Source of the DNA: DAOPZJ01 sp964587625
GTDB taxonomy: Bacteria > Bacillota > Clostridia > Oscillospirales > JAKOTC01
Direction: 5' to 3'
Assembly: GCA_964587625.1 (NCBI GenBank)
Contig: CAZPLU010000045.1
Location: 1-16,468, forward strand
DNA length: 16,468 nt
Under the pieces are notes generated by a model. The model saw only the letters and a list, made by a program, of their open reading frames with translations, was not told where the DNA came from and ran no database searches. The translations under genes and the position numbers were made by a program. How positions within the stretch are numbered: the first letter of the stretch is position 1; each line of letters begins with the position of its first letter. Shown piece by piece: positions 13,634 through 16,468 of the stretch.

Positions 13634-15313
13634 ATGAAGAAGTTTTATCGCCGGATCGTCGAGGCGAACGACCGCAGCTACGAAAATTCTCTGCGTTGTT
13701 TCATCCGCAATCCCGACAGCAGATTCGACAGCGGGCGCGCCGACAATACGCTGCTCGTCGAGCCGAATTACCACATCGGCACCATGCACGCGGCGGCGAT
13801 GCTCTACTGCTGTCCCGAGAGCCGCCATTACCGCGACAAGTCCCTGCTGCCGGTCTGCGATTCGGCCTGCGATTACATCATTTCCAAAGCGCACGAGGAC
13901 GGCACGAACGATATGCGCTCCACCAACTTCTTCACGCCCGCGACCTTCGAGCTGCACGCGGTGATCCGTGCCTACAAGGTTTTTGAAAAACACGGAGGGA
14001 ACTCCGAAGACGAAAAAGAGACGCTTGCGCGGATTAAAAAACTGCTCGAAAAACTTTCGCTCGGCTGCCTGAACGGCGGCTTCCACACCCCCAACCACCG
14101 CTGGGTCGAGAGCGCCGCGCTGCTCGGCAGTTACAACATCCTCGGCTGGCCGGAACTGAAGCAAAAAGCCGAAAAATACCTCGCGGAGGGCATCGACATC
14201 GACTCCGACGGCGAATTCACCGAGCGCTCGCCTGGCATGTACAACGGCGTCAACGACAACGCCCTTTTGATGATGGCCGAGGAGGGCAATTTGCCCGAAC
14301 TCTATGCGCATGTCAAAAAAAACATGGATTTGCTGTTTGACTACATCGAGCCGGACGGCACGATCTTCACCCAGAACTCCCGCCGCAAGGACAAGGGCGA
14401 GGGCGCGGCGGGCGGCAAGTTTTATCCGGGACATCCGTATTTCCATATCTATTTATGGGCGGGTTATCTGTTCAACGACAAGCGGTATTTAAAATTCGCC
14501 GAACAAATTTTCGAGGACTCGCTTTATTCGGGGCGCGGTGTCCCCGGCCCGCTGTGGCTGTACATGCTGATCCCGGAGCTCAAAGAATTCGAGCCCGACC
14601 TCACCGGCGCCGAGGTGCCCGAGACCTACAGCGCGTTTTATCCCGGCTCCGACATCTACCGCCGCAGGGACGGCTTCTGGTCGTATTCGATCATCGCCAA
14701 CAATCCCAATTTCATGTTTTTCAAATGCGGCGATATCCAGGTATACCTGCGCATCTGCGCCTCGTTCTTCGCGGTCGCCCAATTCATGCCCAAGCGTTTG
14801 GAAAAGACCGATACGGGTTATCGGATGTTTTTCCATTCCCACGGCGAATACCGCCTCCCCCTCGAAAACCCGACGACTCCGGTCTGGCGCGAGATGGACC
14901 ACTCCAAGCGTGGTGTCGTCCATGCCTGCGACCTCGATTTTACGGTCGAGTTCACCGATCTGCCCGACGGCGTGCGCCTGCGCATCACGACCGAGGGCGT
15001 CGCCGAGGTGCCGTTCAAGCTCGAATATGTGGTCTCCCCGAACTGCCGCGTCGAGACCGCCGACGTCGTCACCGAGGCGGTCGCCGGAAACCAGATCACG
15101 GTGAAGCATGGACAAATCCGGCTCGAGCACCCGACCGGCCCGGAAATTACGATCGACGGCGGGTTTGCGAGCCATCTGTACCATTCGGGCATGCGCGGCA
15201 GCGTCCCGCAGGCCAAGGACGCCTTCACGATCTACAGCACCTGCGACACGCCGGTCGACCGCACGGTCGAAATCCGGTTCAAACAGCGCGAGAGCATCCA
15301 CGAACTTTTATAA
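13634..15313 (+). CDS. alpha/alpha-toroid plus beta-sandwich protein, polysaccharide-lyase-like
   Basis: A 559-residue protein without a signal peptide. ATG 13634 is chosen because GAAGGAG lies 9 bases upstream; ATG 13616 has no such site. Residues about 1-330 are helical with paired aromatic and histidine motifs: EPNYHIGTMHAAAM (43-56), GGFHTPNHRWVESAALL (148-164) and DGEFTERSPGMYNGVNDNAL (192-211). These recall the (alpha/alpha)6 toroid of heparinase and alginate lyases or unsaturated-glycan hydrolases. Residues about 345-559 are beta-rich, like the sandwich domain of heparinase II/III-type lyases. His151, His155 and Tyr203 are candidate active-site residues, by analogy only. I cannot assign a numbered PL or GH family. 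It is divergent from the Gfo/Idh operon and probably processes the same imported glycan. Confidence 0.78.
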   Translation: MKKFYRRIVEANDRSYENSLRCFIRNPDSRFDSGRADNTLLVEPNYHIGTMHAAAMLYCCPESRHYRDKSLLPVCDSACDYIISKAHEDGTNDMRSTNFFTPATFELHAVIRAYKVFEKHGGNSEDEKETLARIKKLLEKLSLGCLNGGFHTPNHRWVESAALLGSYNILGWPELKQKAEKYLAEGIDIDSDGEFTERSPGMYNGVNDNALLMMAEEGNLPELYAHVKKNMDLLFDYIEPDGTIFTQNSRRKDKGEGAAGGKFYPGHPYFHIYLWAGYLFNDKRYLKFAEQIFEDSLYSGRGVPGPLWLYMLIPELKEFEPDLTGAEVPETYSAFYPGSDIYRRRDGFWSYSIIANNPNFMFFKCGDIQVYLRICASFFAVAQFMPKRLEKTDTGYRMFFHSHGEYRLPLENPTTPVWREMDHSKRGVVHACDLDFTVEFTDLPDGVRLRITTEGVAEVPFKLEYVVSPNCRVETADVVTEAVAGNQITVKHGQIRLEHPTGPEITIDGGFASHLYHSGMRGSVPQAKDAFTIYSTCDTPVDRTVEIRFKQRESIHELL

Positions 15314-15425
15314 GTGTAATATAAAACAAATAGAGCGGGCTGAACAACCCGCGAAAAGCATTCGCTAATTGTCGTTTATGCGGCTTTCGTGGCGTAACTG
15401 TCTTAAATTCATATTCGTAAAGGAA

Positions 15426-15470
15426 CGGCGGCTTTTCGGCGAAAGGCCGCCGATACGTTAAAAAAGGCGG
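15426..15470 (+). promoter_or_regulatory. strong hairpin in the leader of the P-loop gene
   Basis: A 12-bp stem (15426-15437 with 15441-15452, one G-T pair) closes a 3-base GGC loop and ends 24 bases before the ATG. No T-run follows, so it is not a standard terminator. Its 3' arm CCGCC (15447-15451) is also complementary to the ribosome binding region GGCGG (15466-15470), which would allow an alternative, repressing fold. Confidence 0.5.
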
Positions 15471-15476
15471 TCTTGC

Positions 15477-16028
15477 ATGAAATTGTTGGTTTTAATCGGC
15501 GACAGCGCGGTCGGGAAAATGACCGTCGGACAGGAACTGATGAAAATCACCGATCTCCGGCTGTTTCACAATCATATGACCATCGAATTGGTGCTCGATA
15601 TTTTCGGAAAATTGAACGGAACCGCGATTAAACGTCTGCGCGAGGTGATTTTCGAGGAATTCGCCGCCTCCGACGCATACGGCTTGATTTTTACCTATAT
15701 GTGGGCGTTAGACATGCAGTCGGATTGGGATTATATCGCGCACGTCAGGGAACTCTTTGAGCGGCGCGGCGCGCAGGTCTATTATGCCGAGCTGGTCGCC
15801 CCGCAGGAAGTCCGCCTGCGGCGAAACGCCACCGAAAACCGTCTGAAGCATAAAGCGTCGAAACGGGATATTGAAATTTCCAATCAACGGCTGATCAATG
15901 ACGACATAAAATATCGCTGTGTCAGCTACGACGGCGAGATTCCGTTTGAAAATTATATCAAAATCGACAACACGAATCTGTCCGCCGCGCAGGCTGCCGC
16001 GCAAATAAAAGACAGGTTCAATCTGTGA
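15477..16028 (+). CDS. P-loop kinase-like protein (AAA / shikimate kinase-like)
   Basis: A 183-residue cytoplasmic protein of the small P-loop kinase fold. The Walker A loop is GDSAVGKMT (8-16), with Met15 in the x position of GKxT. RLFHNHMTIELV (28-39) follows as in nucleotide or small-molecule kinases. An arginine-rich lid segment lies at about 115-130 (EVRLRRNATENRLKHKASKR). Such proteins are often annotated loosely as shikimate kinase or AAA-family ATPase. Shikimate residues are not recognisable and there is no aromatic pathway nearby, so the substrate is unknown. AGGCGG lies a few bases upstream of the ATG, and a strong hairpin precedes it. It is monocistronic, with a terminator just downstream. 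Confidence 0.82.
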   Translation: MKLLVLIGDSAVGKMTVGQELMKITDLRLFHNHMTIELVLDIFGKLNGTAIKRLREVIFEEFAASDAYGLIFTYMWALDMQSDWDYIAHVRELFERRGAQVYYAELVAPQEVRLRRNATENRLKHKASKRDIEISNQRLINDDIKYRCVSYDGEIPFENYIKIDNTNLSAAQAAAQIKDRFNL

Positions 16029-16042
16029 GCATAAAATCAATG

Positions 16043-16076
16043 AAGGGACAGACGGATGCGCCTGTCCCTTTTCATA
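16043..16076. terminator. bidirectional intrinsic terminator
   Basis: AAGGGACAG (16043-16051) pairs with CTGTCCCTT (16062-16070), 9 bp with a 10-base loop, followed by TTCATATATT. It separates the convergent P-loop and XRE genes. Confidence 0.75.
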
Positions 16077-16091
16077 TATTGCGGTTCGTTT

Positions 16092-16310
16092 TTATTTTCC
16101 GTACGGCTTGGGATCATCGGTCAGTCCCAATAAAAAATCGGCGGATGTCTGATAGAGTTTCGCCAATTTAATAATCAGGTCGACGGGAATTTTACGCTTC
16201 CCCGTCTCATAATTGCTGTATATCCGTTGATCAATCCCGAGCACTTCACCGATTTGTTTTTGCGTCATATCCTTGTCTTCCCTGTAGTCGCGCAGCCGCG
16301 GAAACAGCAT
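16092..16310 (-). CDS. XRE-family helix-turn-helix repressor
   Basis: A 72-residue DNA-binding protein consisting of little more than one Cro/CI-type helix-turn-helix. LRDYREDKDMTQKQIGEVLG contains helices 1-2, IDQRIYSNYETGKRKIP (about 26-42) holds the recognition helix, and LIIKLAKLYQTSADFLLGL (about 45-63) closes the domain. The ATG at 16310 is chosen because AAGGGTGA lies directly upstream; a GTG nine codons earlier has no such site. No sensor domain is present, so control is probably by dimerisation or a partner. It is divergent from a strong promoter whose spacer holds a perfect inverted repeat, its likely operator. Small repressors like this often control mobile-element or stress modules; the neighbouring module is cut by the window edge. 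Confidence 0.9.
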   Translation of the reverse strand: MLFPRLRDYREDKDMTQKQIGEVLGIDQRIYSNYETGKRKIPVDLIIKLAKLYQTSADFLLGLTDDPKPYGK

Positions 16311-16354
16311 TTGAATCACCCTTGCCCATGGTAACACGGCGCGGATGAAAACCC

Positions 16355-16383
16355 TTGACGTTACTATTATTTGATAGTATTAT
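16355..16383 (+). promoter_or_regulatory. promoter with palindromic operator in the spacer
   Basis: TTGACG (16355-16360), exactly 17 bases, then TATTAT (16378-16383). The perfect inverted repeat TACTAT-N6-ATAGTA (16362-16379) fills the spacer. A repressor bound there would exclude RNA polymerase; the adjacent XRE protein is the obvious candidate. Confidence 0.72.
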
Positions 16384-16397
16384 TGCTGGGTGATGAA

Positions 16398-16433
16398 ATG
16401 CCGGACTATAAAAAATTATGCCTATTCCTTTAG
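16398..16433 (+). pseudogene. short or truncated reading frame MPDYKK...
   Basis: Fifteen bases after the -10 box, with a GGGTGAT ribosome-binding-like site, an ATG opens an 11-codon frame MPDYKKLCLFL that ends in TAG. I recall small proteins starting MPDYKK near mobile elements of Clostridia, running well beyond this length. If this is one of them, it has been cut off by a stop or frameshift. Other frames to the window end show no clear continuation. Confidence 0.35.
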
Positions 16434-16468
16434 CACAGCAAGGGGCAGAGGTGAAGCAAGGTTAACGG

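Noticed and set aside
12562..15301. Long antisense open frames, for example 12562-13314 on the plus strand and 13592-14446 and 14489-15301 on the minus strand.
   Set aside because: They lie opposite well-supported genes. GC-rich third positions create such open frames, and the products show repetitive R/D/G/A-biased sequence without motifs or ribosome binding sites.
15335..15352. GCGGG/CCCGC hairpin after the lyase-like gene as a terminator.
   Set aside because: Only five base pairs and followed by GAAAAGC on the plus strand. A T-rich stretch exists only in the wrong direction.
1..16468. CRISPR arrays, insertion sequences, tRNA or rRNA genes.
   Set aside because: No regularly spaced identical repeats, transposase motifs, terminal inverted repeats or RNA-gene hallmarks were seen on either strand.

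Overview
The window looks like a chromosomal segment of an uncultured Gram-positive anaerobe of the class Clostridia (Bacillota). The basis is moderately GC-rich coding DNA between AT-rich intergenic gaps, strong AGGAGG-type ribosome binding sites, clear TTGACA/TATAAT-type promoters, a FeoA/FeoB iron system, AraC regulators with C-terminal effector domains, and cytoplasmic carbohydrate enzymes without signal peptides. This placement is inferred from gene content only.

Layout, left to right. The first ~120 bases may be the tail of a gene cut by the edge. An AT-rich leader with two tandem promoters precedes a RhlE-type DEAD-box RNA helicase (434-1795), closed by a bidirectional terminator. On the minus strand follow an AraC-family regulator with a GyrI-like effector domain (2004-3440), a two-gene operon of a DUF1508 (YegP-like) protein and a 72-residue helical protein (3598-4196), and a membrane diguanylate cyclase (4426-5577). 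Divergent from the cyclase is feoA-feoB (5865-8121), behind a promoter that carries a DtxR/MntR-like inverted repeat. feoA reads 143 bases into feoB in another frame.

The second half is a carbohydrate-type region. It holds a DUF4874/DUF4832-like glycoside-hydrolase-type protein (8255-9646), a divergent AraC-HTH/GGDEF fusion regulator (9820-10650), a frameshifted Nudix hydrolase pseudogene (10727-11215), and a translationally coupled pair of a Gfo/Idh/MocA oxidoreductase and a URO-D/methyltransferase-fold protein (11231-13503). Divergent from that pair, and sharing its palindromic -35 hexamer, is an alpha/alpha-toroid plus beta-sandwich protein resembling polysaccharide lyases (13634-15313). 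None of these enzymes shows a signal peptide, so they probably process an imported oligosaccharide or modified sugar. The substrate cannot be read from the sequence. A P-loop kinase-like protein, an XRE repressor and a divergent promoter with a perfect palindrome in its spacer end the window.

The observation I rate highest is shared by the two AraC-type genes. Each has a strong internal ribosome binding site and ATG at the boundary between DNA-binding and effector domains (codon 126 in one, 127 in the other), so each may also produce its effector domain as a free protein. In the second gene that domain is GGDEF, an uncommon partner for an AraC helix-turn-helix.
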